DNA from: Actinomadura oligospora ATCC 43269
GTDB lineage: Bacteria > Actinomycetota > Actinomycetes > Streptosporangiales > Streptosporangiaceae
Assembly: GCF_000518265.1 (NCBI RefSeq)
Contig: NZ_KI912411.1
Span: forward strand, 636,072-700,071
Direction of reading: 5' to 3'
DNA length: 64,000 nt
Position 1 is the first letter of the stretch. Each line of letters starts with the position of its first letter. The notes beneath the pieces are model-generated. The model made no database searches, had not been told where the DNA came from, and worked only from the letters and a program-made list of their open reading frames with translations. Shown piece after piece: positions 33,065-41,622 of the stretch. The translations under genes were made by a program, and so were the position numbers.

Positions 33065-34294
33065 ATGCGCACTCCCGAAGAGCAGGGTCCGTTCGTCCTC
33101 GATCCCACCGGCGCCGACGTGCTGGGCGACGCCGCGCGGATCCGCACGCGCGGTCCGGCGGCGCGGGTCCTCCTGCCGGACGGCGTCCCGGCGTGGGCGG
33201 TCAGCGACCCCGAGCTGCTGCGGCGGCTGCTGACCGACGCCCGCGTCTCGAAGGACGCCTACCGGCACTGGCCGCTCCTGACGAACGGGGAGATCCGGCC
33301 CGAGTGGCCGCTGATCGCCTGGGTCACGGTGCGCAACATGTTCACCGCGTACGGCCCGGACCACCGGCGGCTGCGGCGGCTGGTGTCGAGCGCGTTCACC
33401 GTCCGGCGGACGGCGGCGCTGCGTCCGCGGATCGAGGCGATCGTCGCCCGCCTGCTGGACGAGGTCGCGGACGCGGGGGCGGACGGGCCGGTGGACCTGC
33501 GCGACCGGTTCGCCTACCCGCTGCCGATCCAGGTGATCTGCGAGCTGTTCGGGATCGCGGAGCCGGAGACGCGCGAGGAGATCCGCCGGTGCGTCGACGT
33601 CTTCTTCCGCACGACCGCCACCCCCGAGGAGGCCGCCGCCGCGCTCCCGCGCCTGCAGGAGATCCTCGGCGAGGTCGTCGCGGAGAAGCGGGCCCGCCCG
33701 GCCGACGACCTGTCGTCCGCCCTCATCGCCGCCCGCGACGGCGGCTCGCAGCTGTCGGAGGACGAGCTCGTCGACACGCTCGGGCTGTTCCTGAGCGCGG
33801 GGCACGAGACGACGGTGAACCTGCTCGACAACGCCGTCCACGCGATGCTGACGCGTCCGGACCAGCTCGCCCTGGTGAGAGAGGGCCGCGCGAGCTGGGA
33901 CGACGTGATCGAGGAGACCCTGCGCGCCGAGCCTCCGATCGTCAACCTGCCGCTGCGGTTCGCCGTCGAGGACATCGAGGTGGACGGCGGCGTCGTGCTC
34001 CGCAAGGGCGAGGCGATCATCAGCTGCCTCGGCGCGGCCGGACGCGACCCGGGCCTGCACGGCGACGACGCCGGCGTCCTCGACGTCACCCGCGCCGACA
34101 AGGAGCACCTGGCGTTCGGCCACGGCGTCCACCACTGCCTCGGCGCGCCGCTGGCCCGGCTCGAGGCGGCGGTCGCCCTGCCCGCCCTGTTCGCCCGCTT
34201 CCCGGACCTGAGGCTGGCCGTCGACCCGGCCGAGCTGCGGCCCCTCCCCTCGTTCATCTCCAACGGCCACCAGACCCTGCCCGTCCTCGTCTGA
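33065..34294 (+). CDS. Cytochrome P450 (CYP107-like)
   Basis: A 409-residue P450. Motifs: SAGHETTVN in the I-helix, ExxR in IEETLRAEPP, heme loop FGHGVHHCLGAPLARLE with Cys at about 358. The FxxGPFVLDPTGADVLG start and YRHWPLLTNGEIRPEWPLIAWVTVRNMFTAYG are typical of CYP107-type enzymes from secondary metabolism. No redox partner gene is adjacent. Confidence 0.9.
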   Translation: MRTPEEQGPFVLDPTGADVLGDAARIRTRGPAARVLLPDGVPAWAVSDPELLRRLLTDARVSKDAYRHWPLLTNGEIRPEWPLIAWVTVRNMFTAYGPDHRRLRRLVSSAFTVRRTAALRPRIEAIVARLLDEVADAGADGPVDLRDRFAYPLPIQVICELFGIAEPETREEIRRCVDVFFRTTATPEEAAAALPRLQEILGEVVAEKRARPADDLSSALIAARDGGSQLSEDELVDTLGLFLSAGHETTVNLLDNAVHAMLTRPDQLALVREGRASWDDVIEETLRAEPPIVNLPLRFAVEDIEVDGGVVLRKGEAIISCLGAAGRDPGLHGDDAGVLDVTRADKEHLAFGHGVHHCLGAPLARLEAAVALPALFARFPDLRLAVDPAELRPLPSFISNGHQTLPVLV

Positions 34295-34397
34295 GGAGGC
34301 GGCCGGTCCGGTACCGGTCTCGTCAGGCGCGGGGACGCCAGGCCGAGACGACGGCGGCTACTCCGGCGACGGCGGGCGGGAAGTCCCGCGGCGTCCC

Positions 34398-34419
34398 GGC
34401 GCCCCGGTACCGGGGCGCC
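34398..34419. terminator. Perfect 22-bp palindrome between convergent genes
   Basis: Self-complementary GC-rich sequence centred on GGTACC, about 100 bases after the P450 stop. It can form a hairpin or cruciform; a terminator role is likely given the convergent genes. Confidence 0.45.
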
Positions 34420-34432
34420 CGGCTCCCGGCCA

Positions 34433-34468
34433 CCTCCTCGCTACTATCACGCCATAGTAGTGAGGAGG
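34433..34468. terminator. 15-bp near-perfect inverted repeat with A/T core
   Basis: Arms 34433-34447 and 34454-34468 (core CTACTAT/ATAGTAG), a 6-nt loop and one G-U pair. It lies between convergent genes, 18 bases after the multicopper oxidase stop, so a terminator is the simplest reading; an operator is possible. Its half-site spacing differs from the shared cluster operator. Confidence 0.55.
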
Positions 34469-34486
34469 CGTGCGCGGATCGGGGCG

Positions 34487-36061
34487 TTACCGCCGGTAGC
34501 CGACGAGCGTCATCATGCCGGACTCGGAGTGGTAGATGTTGTGGCAGTGCAGCATCCACCGGCCCGGGTTGTCGGCGTCGAAGTCCGCCTCCACCGTCGT
34601 GCCGGGCCGGACGATCGCGGTGTCCTTGCGCAGGCCCGTCCCGGTGAGGGCGAAGGTGTGGCCGTGCAGGTGCATCGGGTGCCACATGGTCGTGCGGTTC
34701 ACGAACGACAGCCGCACCCGCTCGCCGGACCGCACCCCGTACAGGTCGTCCGCGCGGTAGGGGCGGCCGTTGATCGCCCAGTCGTACTTCATCATGCCGC
34801 CGGTGAGCTCCAGGCGGATCGTCCGGTCGGGCCTGCGGTCCGGCAGGCGGACCTGGTCGGCCGGACGCAGGTCCGCGTAGCGGACGATCTTCCGCTGGAG
34901 TTCGGCGGGACGGACACCGGCGGACGGCACCGACGCGCCCGCGCTGGTGCGCAGCACCGCCAGCGCCGTGGCTTTCTTGCCCTCGGCCAGCGCGGTGAGC
35001 GGGAACGCCCCGTCCCCGGCGGTGACGAGGACGTCGTACCGCTCCCCCATGCCGATCAGCAGCGCGTCCGTCGGGGTGGGACGGACCGGGAAGCCGTCGG
35101 TGTGCGTGACGGTCATGCGGTGCCCGCCGAGCGCGACCCGGAAGGCGGTGTCGCCTCCGGCGTTGATGAACCGGATGCGGACGCGGTCGCCCGGCTTCGC
35201 GCGGAACGTGGTGGGCGCGGTGGCGACGCGTCCGTTGATGAGGAAGTGCGGGTAGCGGACGTCGCCCGCGTCGCCGCCGAGCAGGTCGCTGGTGGCGCCC
35301 ATCAGTATGTGCCCGCCCGTCTTCGGGGACGGGACCGACCTCTGGCCGCCCATGTCCATGCCGGGCATGTCCATGCCGCCACCGTCGCCGCTGCCTCCGC
35401 CGCCGTGGCCGCCGTGCATGCCGCCCATGCCCTTGCGGAGTTCGGCGAGGACGTCGTCCGGTGTGCCGGTGACGCCGTCGAGCCAGTCGTCCAGGACGAC
35501 CGTCCACTCGGCGTCGTAGCGGAGGGGTTCGTTCGGGTCCTCGACGATGAACGGCGCGTACAGGCCGCGGTCGAGTTGCAGGCCCAGGTGCGGGTGGAAC
35601 CAGTACGTCCCGGGGTGGGCGACGGCGAACCGGTACTCGTAGTCGGCGCCCGGCTCGATCGGGGCCTGGGTGACGCCGGGGACGCCGTCGGCGTCGTTGC
35701 GCAGCGCCAGGCCGTGCCAGTGGACGCTGGTCTCTGCGGGAAGCCTGTTGGTGACGCGGGCGCGGACGACCTCGCCCACCTTCACGCGGATCTCGGCTCC
35801 GGGGAGGCGTCCGTCATAGGTCCAGGTGCGGACGGTCGGGCCGCCGAGGTCGACCGGCCCCTCGGACGGCACCAGGCGGACGTCACGCACCGTCCCCTTG
35901 CGGCGGGCCTGCTCGGCGGCCCTGACCTGCGGGCCGTCCGGCAGGACGAAGCCGGACGCCCGGCCCTCGGAGCCCTCAGCGCCGCCGCACGCGGCGAGCA
36001 GCGCGCCTCCGGCGCCGAGGGCTCCCAGGCGCAGCGCGGAACGTCGGTCGAGAGAAGTCAT
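34487..36061 (-). CDS. Multicopper oxidase, Tat-exported lipoprotein
   Basis: A 524-residue three-domain oxidase. The N-terminus has a twin-arginine motif (DRRSALRLG) and a lipobox (LLAAC at about residue 25). Copper motifs: VHWHGLALRND, YWFHPHLGLQ, HPMHLHGHTFAL and MLHCHNIYHSESGMM, giving one type 1 and a trinuclear site. A Met/His/Gly-rich insert (about residues 213-243, MHGGHGGGGSGDGGGMDM) resembles the Cu(I)-binding insert of CueO. Probably oxidises Cu(I) or phenolics at the cell surface. The downstream DUF6153-like gene supports copper handling. Confidence 0.92.
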   Translation of the reverse strand: MTSLDRRSALRLGALGAGGALLAACGGAEGSEGRASGFVLPDGPQVRAAEQARRKGTVRDVRLVPSEGPVDLGGPTVRTWTYDGRLPGAEIRVKVGEVVRARVTNRLPAETSVHWHGLALRNDADGVPGVTQAPIEPGADYEYRFAVAHPGTYWFHPHLGLQLDRGLYAPFIVEDPNEPLRYDAEWTVVLDDWLDGVTGTPDDVLAELRKGMGGMHGGHGGGGSGDGGGMDMPGMDMGGQRSVPSPKTGGHILMGATSDLLGGDAGDVRYPHFLINGRVATAPTTFRAKPGDRVRIRFINAGGDTAFRVALGGHRMTVTHTDGFPVRPTPTDALLIGMGERYDVLVTAGDGAFPLTALAEGKKATALAVLRTSAGASVPSAGVRPAELQRKIVRYADLRPADQVRLPDRRPDRTIRLELTGGMMKYDWAINGRPYRADDLYGVRSGERVRLSFVNRTTMWHPMHLHGHTFALTGTGLRKDTAIVRPGTTVEADFDADNPGRWMLHCHNIYHSESGMMTLVGYRR

Positions 36062-36158
36062 GGTTCACGAACCTCACGATGGTCGAACGGGTCATGGCCG
36101 ACTGGGATCGGCCGGAGACACGGCGACCTCGCCGCGCTCCGGCATCGGAGAGCGGCCT

Positions 36159-36635
36159 CTAGATCCGCAGGACCACCGTTCGAGAGAGCGGCGACCCCAG
36201 GCTGGGCGGCCCCCGGACACCCCAACGCGCGCCCGGGGCGGGACGGGCGGCCGTCAGCGCGGCCAGGACCGTCCTGACCCACCTCAGCAGGGTGGGCGCC
36301 ACCAGCGCGACCGCGGCGATCAGGATCGCCACGCACATCGCGAACGGGTCGTGGGTGACACCGCCGCAGCACCCGGTCATCAGCGAAGCCGACGCCGAAC
36401 CGGCGGTCGCGTACGCGGCGGCGAGCGTGAGTTCACCGCCGGGCATGGCGTGACCGGCGGGCATGGCGGCGTGCTGCGCCGTCTGCCGCATGCTGGCGGA
36501 CGCCGTGGACGGCGAGGATCCGCCGTCCTGGACGGAGTGGCCGATGGTGTGCATCGCGGTGACGCCGAACGCGAGGAGGAGCAGCAGAAGCCAGCGTGAG
36601 GCCACGCCCGCACCCGCGTCCTGCCGCCGTTCCAT
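36159..36635 (-). CDS. DUF6153-like small membrane protein
   Basis: A 158-residue protein. A signal-anchor-like segment (LLLLLLAFGVTAMHTIGH), a His/Met-rich periplasmic part (HAAMPAGHAMPGGE), a GCCGG motif, and a second transmembrane segment (CVAILIAAVALVAPTLL). These are features of DUF6153 proteins found with copper genes in actinomycetes. The ATG has GGGAGG upstream. Upstream of, and in the same direction as, the multicopper oxidase gene. Confidence 0.68.
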   Translation of the reverse strand: MERRQDAGAGVASRWLLLLLLAFGVTAMHTIGHSVQDGGSSPSTASASMRQTAQHAAMPAGHAMPGGELTLAAAYATAGSASASLMTGCCGGVTHDPFAMCVAILIAAVALVAPTLLRWVRTVLAALTAARPAPGARWGVRGPPSLGSPLSRTVVLRI

Positions 36636-36746
36636 CAAACCTCCCGCTCAAGCAACACGATATCCGGGCACGCTCCAAGTCCGATTTCGGGTGCCCGAAC
36701 CGACCGGCACGCTCCGGTGGGTCAGCCGCGAGGGCGGCGCGGACGG

Positions 36747-37037
36747 TCACTGCGGCTGGAGGACGTCCTCCTTCGCGAGCGGCGGCCGGTCCTCCACGTC
36801 GGAGTGGGAGTACATCCCGGGCTCGTAGCTGTAGAAGCCGCCGTGCTCGAGGGAGTCGGTGTGCGACTCGTCCACCCGGCGGACGGTGCGGCGGCGGCCG
36901 GCGGCGAGGGTCCCGATCAGGCCGCGGCCGGTGATGACCAGCATGGCCACCACGGCGAGGGCGCCCACCGCGGGGCCCAGCCAGATGCCGATGTTCCCGC
37001 CGAGGTGGGAACCGATCGCGAGAAGATGCGATTCCAT
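36747..37037 (-). CDS. Small membrane protein of unknown function
   Basis: A 96-residue protein with one strong transmembrane helix (IWLGPAVGALAVVAMLVITGRGLIG) and a charged His/Tyr/Ser-containing C-terminal tail (DSLEHGGFYSYEPGMYSHSDVEDRPPL). GGGAGG precedes the ATG. Not recognised. Same direction as the copper genes and possibly co-transcribed. Confidence 0.6.
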   Translation of the reverse strand: MESHLLAIGSHLGGNIGIWLGPAVGALAVVAMLVITGRGLIGTLAAGRRRTVRRVDESHTDSLEHGGFYSYEPGMYSHSDVEDRPPLAKEDVLQPQ

Positions 37038-37252
37038 GACCAATCCTCCCCAGTCCGGAATTCGGCTCATCCCAGAATATGCCGTGACGACCGAAGCGGA
37101 CCGGGTTGAGAGCGAATGCGGGGGGTAATATCGCCATTCGTCCGCAGCTTTTCCCTGGGGATGACCGGAGCGTGGCACGGCCTCTGTTCCGGCGTGAACA
37201 GCCCGGGGAACAGGTGAGGAGAGGCAGGCCCGTCACCGTCATCAGGGGAATG

Positions 37253-37591
37253 ATGAACAAGCGATCGCTCACCGCACTGGCCCGCGAGCACCTCGGCCGG
37301 GCTCGCGAGGCGTCCAGCGGACGGTCCGCCGAGACCGTCCACGGCGGCCACGAGCGCCAGCTGCGGCAGACGCTCATCGCGCTGCGCGCGGGGGCCCGGC
37401 TCGCCGACCACGAGAACCCGGGCGACGCGACCCTGCACGTCCTGTCCGGACGGGTCCGCCTCGTCGCCGGGAAGGACAGCTGGGACGGCGCCCCCGGCGA
37501 CCTGCTCATCATCCCGGACGCGACGCACTCCCTGGACGCCGAGGAGGACTCGGCCGTCCTGCTCACGGTCGTGAAGAACCTCCACGCCTGA
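37253..37591 (+). CDS. Cupin-domain protein
   Basis: A 112-residue small cupin. ADHENPGDATLHVLSGRVRLVAGKDSWDGAPGDLLIIPDATHSLDAEEDSAVLLTVVK gives the two cupin motifs, with H in the first motif and PxxxH in the second. The RQTLIALRAGARLADHEN start is typical of LuxR-associated or stress cupins. ATG with AGGGGA. Function not predictable. Confidence 0.8.
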   Translation: MNKRSLTALAREHLGRAREASSGRSAETVHGGHERQLRQTLIALRAGARLADHENPGDATLHVLSGRVRLVAGKDSWDGAPGDLLIIPDATHSLDAEEDSAVLLTVVKNLHA

Positions 37592-37770
37592 CACCCCACG
37601 TCCGGCCGTCGCGCGACGTCCGTGGCGGCGCGCGCCCGGTAGCGCGGGCCCGGCCTCCCCCGCTCCTCCCGATCCGCCGGGGTCCGTTTCCCGTCATATC
37701 CGTCCAGAGCGCGCGGCCTTTCGTCCCCGCCGGGCGATGGACGATCTTTCCGGCGTGTTAACGGCGAATT

Positions 37771-37790
37771 AGGTCTGGCCGTCCAGACCT
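37771..37790. promoter_or_regulatory. Inverted repeat upstream of the MFS gene
   Basis: AGGTCTGG-N4-CCAGACCT, a perfect 8-base inverted repeat 78 bases before the transporter start. Good candidate for a GntR- or TetR-type operator. Confidence 0.55.
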
Positions 37791-37867
37791 GGACCGGGTC
37801 GAGCGGGGCCGGAGACGCTCCCTGCAACGGCGCCAACCCCCGGCGCCGCGAGAAGCAGGAGGTCACG

Positions 37868-39193
37868 GTGTCCACTCCCACCCAGGCCCGCACACCCTGG
37901 CGGGCCGTCCTCGGCGGCTCGGTCGGCAACCTCGTCGAGTGGTACGACTGGTTCGTCTACGCCAGCTTCGCCACGTACTTCGCTTCCGCGTTCTTCCCCA
38001 AGGGCAACCCCACGGCGCAGCTGCTGAACACCGCGGGCATCTTCGCGGTCGGGTTCTTCATGCGGCCGGTCGGCGGCTGGCTGCTCGGCCGCTACGCCGA
38101 CCGGCGCGGGCGCAAGGCGGCGCTCACCCTGACCGTCACGCTGATGTCCGGCAGCGCCCTGCTCATCGCGGTCGCCCCGACCTACGACTCGGTCGGGTAC
38201 TTCGGCGCCGTGGTCCTGCTGATCGCGCGGCTCATGCAGGGGCTGTCGGTCGGCGGCGAGTACGCGGCGAGCTCGACCTACCTCACCGAGGCCACCCCGC
38301 CGGGACGGCGCGGTTTCGCCTCCAGTTTCCAGTACGTCTCGATGACGGCCGGGCAGCTGCTCGGGCTCGGGCTGCAGATCGTCCTGCAGCGGACGATGAG
38401 CGAGGAGGCGCTGAAGTCCTATGGCTGGCGCATCCCGTTCGTCGTCGGGGCGCTGAGCGCCGCCGTCATCTTCTACCTGCGGCGCAGGCTGCTGGAGACC
38501 CCGGTGTACGCGGAGGAGGCGAAGGGCAGCCCGGCGATCCGGCACGAGCGCGGCACCGTCCGCGAGCTGCTACGCCACCGGCGCGAGGCGTTCCTGGTGA
38601 TCGCGCTGACCGCGGGCGGGACGCTCGCGTACTACACCTACACGACCTACCTGACCAAGTACCTGTCGAACACGGCGGGCCTGCCGAAGAGCACCGCCTC
38701 GCTGGTGAGCTTCTGGGCGCTGCTGGTGTTCGCGCTGCTCCAGCCCCTCGCCGGGGCGCTGTCCGACCGGATCGGGCGGCGCCCGCTGCTCATCGCGTTC
38801 GGCGTCGGCGGGACGGTCGCGACGGTCCCGCTGATGACCGCGCTCGGCCACGCGTCCGGCTTCTGGCCCGCGTTCGGGCTGATGCTGACCGGGCTGGTCG
38901 TCGTGACCGGCTACACGTCCATCAACGCGGTGGTGAAGGCCGAGCTGTTCCCGACGCACGTGCGGGCGCTCGGCGTCGCACTGCCGTACGCGATCTCCAA
39001 CGCGCTGTTCGGCGGGACCGCCGAGTACGTGGCGCTCTGGTTCAAGAAGGGCGGTGTCGAGTCCGGCTACTTCTGGTACGTCGCCGCGTGCGCGGCGATG
39101 TCGCTGGTCGTCTACGTCCGCATGCGCGAGACGCGGGACACGGCGATGTCCCGCCGGGAGCTGGCCACCGAGGCCGCTCCCGCGCGCGTGTAG
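37868..39193 (+). CDS. MFS transporter, metabolite:H+ symporter (MHS) family
   Basis: A 441-residue, 12-helix transporter. GNLVEWYDWFVYASFATYFASAFFP is diagnostic of the MHS group (ProP, KgtP, ShiA), and GGWLLGRYADRRGRKAAL and LSDRIGRRPLLI are the two loop motifs. Substrates in the family are organic acids, betaines and shikimate. GTG start with AGGAGG. A GC hairpin terminator follows. Confidence 0.9.
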   Translation: MSTPTQARTPWRAVLGGSVGNLVEWYDWFVYASFATYFASAFFPKGNPTAQLLNTAGIFAVGFFMRPVGGWLLGRYADRRGRKAALTLTVTLMSGSALLIAVAPTYDSVGYFGAVVLLIARLMQGLSVGGEYAASSTYLTEATPPGRRGFASSFQYVSMTAGQLLGLGLQIVLQRTMSEEALKSYGWRIPFVVGALSAAVIFYLRRRLLETPVYAEEAKGSPAIRHERGTVRELLRHRREAFLVIALTAGGTLAYYTYTTYLTKYLSNTAGLPKSTASLVSFWALLVFALLQPLAGALSDRIGRRPLLIAFGVGGTVATVPLMTALGHASGFWPAFGLMLTGLVVVTGYTSINAVVKAELFPTHVRALGVALPYAISNALFGGTAEYVALWFKKGGVESGYFWYVAACAAMSLVVYVRMRETRDTAMSRRELATEAAPARV

Positions 39194-39240
39194 CCGGAGG
39201 CGCGCGGCCCGCCCCGTCCGGCCGGGCCCGCGTGCCTCCC

Positions 39241-39264
39241 GCCCCCGCCCGGACGGGCGGGGGC
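39241..39264. terminator. Hairpin terminator after the MFS gene
   Basis: A perfect 10-bp stem (39241-39250 with 39255-39264) and a 4-nt loop, 47 bases after the stop. Confidence 0.75.
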
Positions 39265-39287
39265 CTCGCCTACCGAGGTGATCGCAT

Positions 39288-39578
39288 ATGGAGCCCAACG
39301 ACGAGCTCCCGGAGTTCCCACCGGCCCCACCGTTTCCGCCTCCGTCGTCGCCGCGCTTCGCGCCGGATCCGCCCCTGCCGCCGCCGCTCACCGACCTGAG
39401 CCCGGAGGAGCCGACCGGACGGGCCGACGTGCGCATCGTCCGCGCGCCTGAACCGGCCGCCGTGGACGCCCCCGCACCGGTCACCCCGGTCGCGTCCGGA
39501 CCGGTCGCCGTGGACGCCTCCGGAGGGGACCGTGGCGGCCGGGACGCTGCGCGGGCCGCCCGCGGGCCTCTAGCCTGA
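39288..39578 (+). CDS. Proline-rich small protein, hypothetical
   Basis: A 96-residue ORF with a good ribosome site (GAGGTG) before an ATG. About one residue in four is proline (ELPEFPPAPPFPPPSS), with no hydrophobic segment or known domain, and a duplicated PVASGPVAVDASG-like stretch. It lies five bases before the response regulator gene. It may be real or simply leader sequence. Confidence 0.4.
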   Translation: MEPNDELPEFPPAPPFPPPSSPRFAPDPPLPPPLTDLSPEEPTGRADVRIVRAPEPAAVDAPAPVTPVASGPVAVDASGGDRGGRDAARAARGPLA

Positions 39579-39583
39579 CCGCC

Positions 39584-40240
39584 ATGCGGGTTCTGCTGGT
39601 CGAGGACGACCTCCGCCTCGCCGCCGCCCTGGTCACCCACCTGCGGCGCGGCGGCTACGAGGTGACGCACACCCGGACCGCCGCCGAGGGCGTCCGGCTG
39701 GCGGCCGAGGCCGACTTCGTCCTGCTCGACCTCGGCCTGCCCGACGCCGACGGGCTGAAGGCGCTGGAGCAGGTGCGGCGCAGCTCGGACGTCCCGCTGA
39801 TCGTGGTGACGGCGCGTGCGGGCGACGTGCTGCGGGGCCTGCACCGCGGTGCGGACGACTACCTCGTCAAGCCCGTCCGCCCGGAGGAACTGCTGGCGCG
39901 GATGCAGGCGGTGGTGCGGCGCACCGCGCGTCCCGCGAAGGTGCAGCGGGTCGCGGCCGGGGACGTGGTGATCGACGTGCCGGCGCGGCGCGTCACGGTC
40001 GCGGGACGGGACGTCCCGGTGACCCGCCGCGAGTTCGACGTGCTGGCGGTGCTGGCGAGCCGTCCGGGCGAGGTGTGCGCGCGCGACGAGATCCTCCTCG
40101 CGCTGTGGGGCGACACGTCGCTGTCGGCCTCGCGGGCGCTGAACGTGCACGTGCGGAACATCCGGGGCAAGACCGAACGCGGCTGGCTGATCGTGACGCT
40201 GGTCGGGACCGGCTACCGGCTCGGGGACGGCCCGCCGTGA
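39584..40240 (+). CDS. OmpR-family response regulator
   Basis: A 218-residue protein with a receiver domain (acidic EDD near residues 7-9, phospho-acceptor Asp in LLDLGLPD at about 49, Lys in YLVKP) and a winged-helix DNA-binding domain ending in LIVTLVGTGYRLG. Its stop overlaps the histidine kinase start (GTGA). It probably controls the nearby TAXI gene or a transporter. Confidence 0.92.
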   Translation: MRVLLVEDDLRLAAALVTHLRRGGYEVTHTRTAAEGVRLAAEADFVLLDLGLPDADGLKALEQVRRSSDVPLIVVTARAGDVLRGLHRGADDYLVKPVRPEELLARMQAVVRRTARPAKVQRVAAGDVVIDVPARRVTVAGRDVPVTRREFDVLAVLASRPGEVCARDEILLALWGDTSLSASRALNVHVRNIRGKTERGWLIVTLVGTGYRLGDGPP

Positions 40241-41622
40241 GGAACCGGCTCGTCGCCGTCCTCACCACCCTGGTCGTCCTGGTCATCGCGGGTCTGGCGG
40301 TGCCGCTGGGCGGCGCGTACGCCTCGCACCGGACGGGCCGCCTGCTGCTGGACCGGCGCGCCGACGCGACCCGGTTCGCCGAGCTCGCCGACCTGGCGGC
40401 GCGGACCGGCGACCGCGAGTCGCTGCAGCCGGAGATCAGCCGTTACGCCTCGCTGTACGGCGCGGCGGTGTGGATCCAGGACCGCGAGGGGACCCTGCTC
40501 GCCCAGGCGGGCACGGGGGCCGGGCCGGACGCCGAGGCGACCGTCCGGGCGCTGTCCGGACGGACCACCGACACGCTGCCGTCGCTCACCCCGTTCGGGC
40601 CGCGGCGGGTGCTGATCGCCGAACCGTCCGGGCGGGACGCGCAGATCTCGGGCGTGGTGCTGCTGCTCGCGCCGACCTCGAACGCCCGCCACGACATCAC
40701 GCGGGTGTGGGGGGCGCTGCTGGTCGTCGGGCTGGCCGTCCTGGCGTTCTCGGTGTTGGTCGCGCGGGGGCTGGCGCGCTGGATCCTGCGTCCGGTGACC
40801 GAGCTGGACGAGGCGACCCGCCGGATCGCCGAGGGCGAGCTCGGGACGCGCACCACCGCGAACGTCGGGCCGCCGGAGCTGCGGCGGCTGGAGCAGCGGT
40901 TCAACGCCATGGTCGAGGCGGTCGGCGCGGCGATGCGTCGGCAGCGCGAGTTCGCCTCGAACGCCTCGCACGAGCTGCGCAACCCGCTCGCCGCGCTGAT
41001 GTTCCGGCTGGAGAACCTGCGCCCGTACCTGGACCCGGCGGGCGAGCGGGAGTTCGAGGAGACCGGCGCCGAGCTGAACCGGCTCGCCAAGACCGTGACC
41101 GACCTGCTGGAACTCGCGCAGACCGAGGCGGGCGCGCAGGCGCGGGCGGGCGCGCCGATCGCCCGCGACCTCGACGTCGTCGCCGAGCTCGGCCCGAAGC
41201 TGGAGTCCTGGCGGGAGGTGTTCGACGCGCTGGGGATCGCGTTCTCGGTGCGGCTGCCGGACCGGCTGCTCGTCCGGGCCGTCCCGGACGCGGTGCCGCG
41301 CATCGCCGACATCGCGCTGGACAACGCGCACAAGTTCGTCCCGGCGGGAGGGACGGTCACGGTCACGCTCGACGCGCACGCCCGGCTGCTGCGGATCGCC
41401 GACGACGGGCCGGGGCTGAGCCGGCAGGAGCGCGCCCAGGCCCTCGACCGGCACTGGCGGGCCCCGGCGCACGCCGACCTGCCCGGCAGCGGCCTCGGCC
41501 TGCCCATCGCCGCCGCGCTCGCCGAGGCGTGCGGCGGACGCCTCCACCTGCGCGCGAACCGTCCGCACGGCCTGTCGGTCGAGGTCCACCTGCGGGACGC
41601 TCAGCCGAACACCGACTCGTAG
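40237..41622 (+). CDS. Sensor histidine kinase
   Basis: A 461-residue two-transmembrane kinase: TM1 about residues 6-26, extracytoplasmic sensor about 27-155, TM2 about 158-180, HAMP, H-box EFASNASHELRNPLAALMF, N-box DIALDNAHKFV, G-boxes IADDGPGLS and GSGLGLP. GTG start overlapping the regulator stop. Its last 22 bases overlap the convergent TAXI gene. Partner of the response regulator. Confidence 0.92.
   Translation: MRNRLVAVLTTLVVLVIAGLAVPLGGAYASHRTGRLLLDRRADATRFAELADLAARTGDRESLQPEISRYASLYGAAVWIQDREGTLLAQAGTGAGPDAEATVRALSGRTTDTLPSLTPFGPRRVLIAEPSGRDAQISGVVLLLAPTSNARHDITRVWGALLVVGLAVLAFSVLVARGLARWILRPVTELDEATRRIAEGELGTRTTANVGPPELRRLEQRFNAMVEAVGAAMRRQREFASNASHELRNPLAALMFRLENLRPYLDPAGEREFEETGAELNRLAKTVTDLLELAQTEAGAQARAGAPIARDLDVVAELGPKLESWREVFDALGIAFSVRLPDRLLVRAVPDAVPRIADIALDNAHKFVPAGGTVTVTLDAHARLLRIADDGPGLSRQERAQALDRHWRAPAHADLPGSGLGLPIAAALAEACGGRLHLRANRPHGLSVEVHLRDAQPNTDS

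Noticed and set aside
34433..34468. Tenth copy of the shared cluster operator
   Set aside because: The arms resemble it (CTACTAT/ATAGTAG) but the spacer is too short for the 6-10-6 pattern, and it lies between convergent genes.
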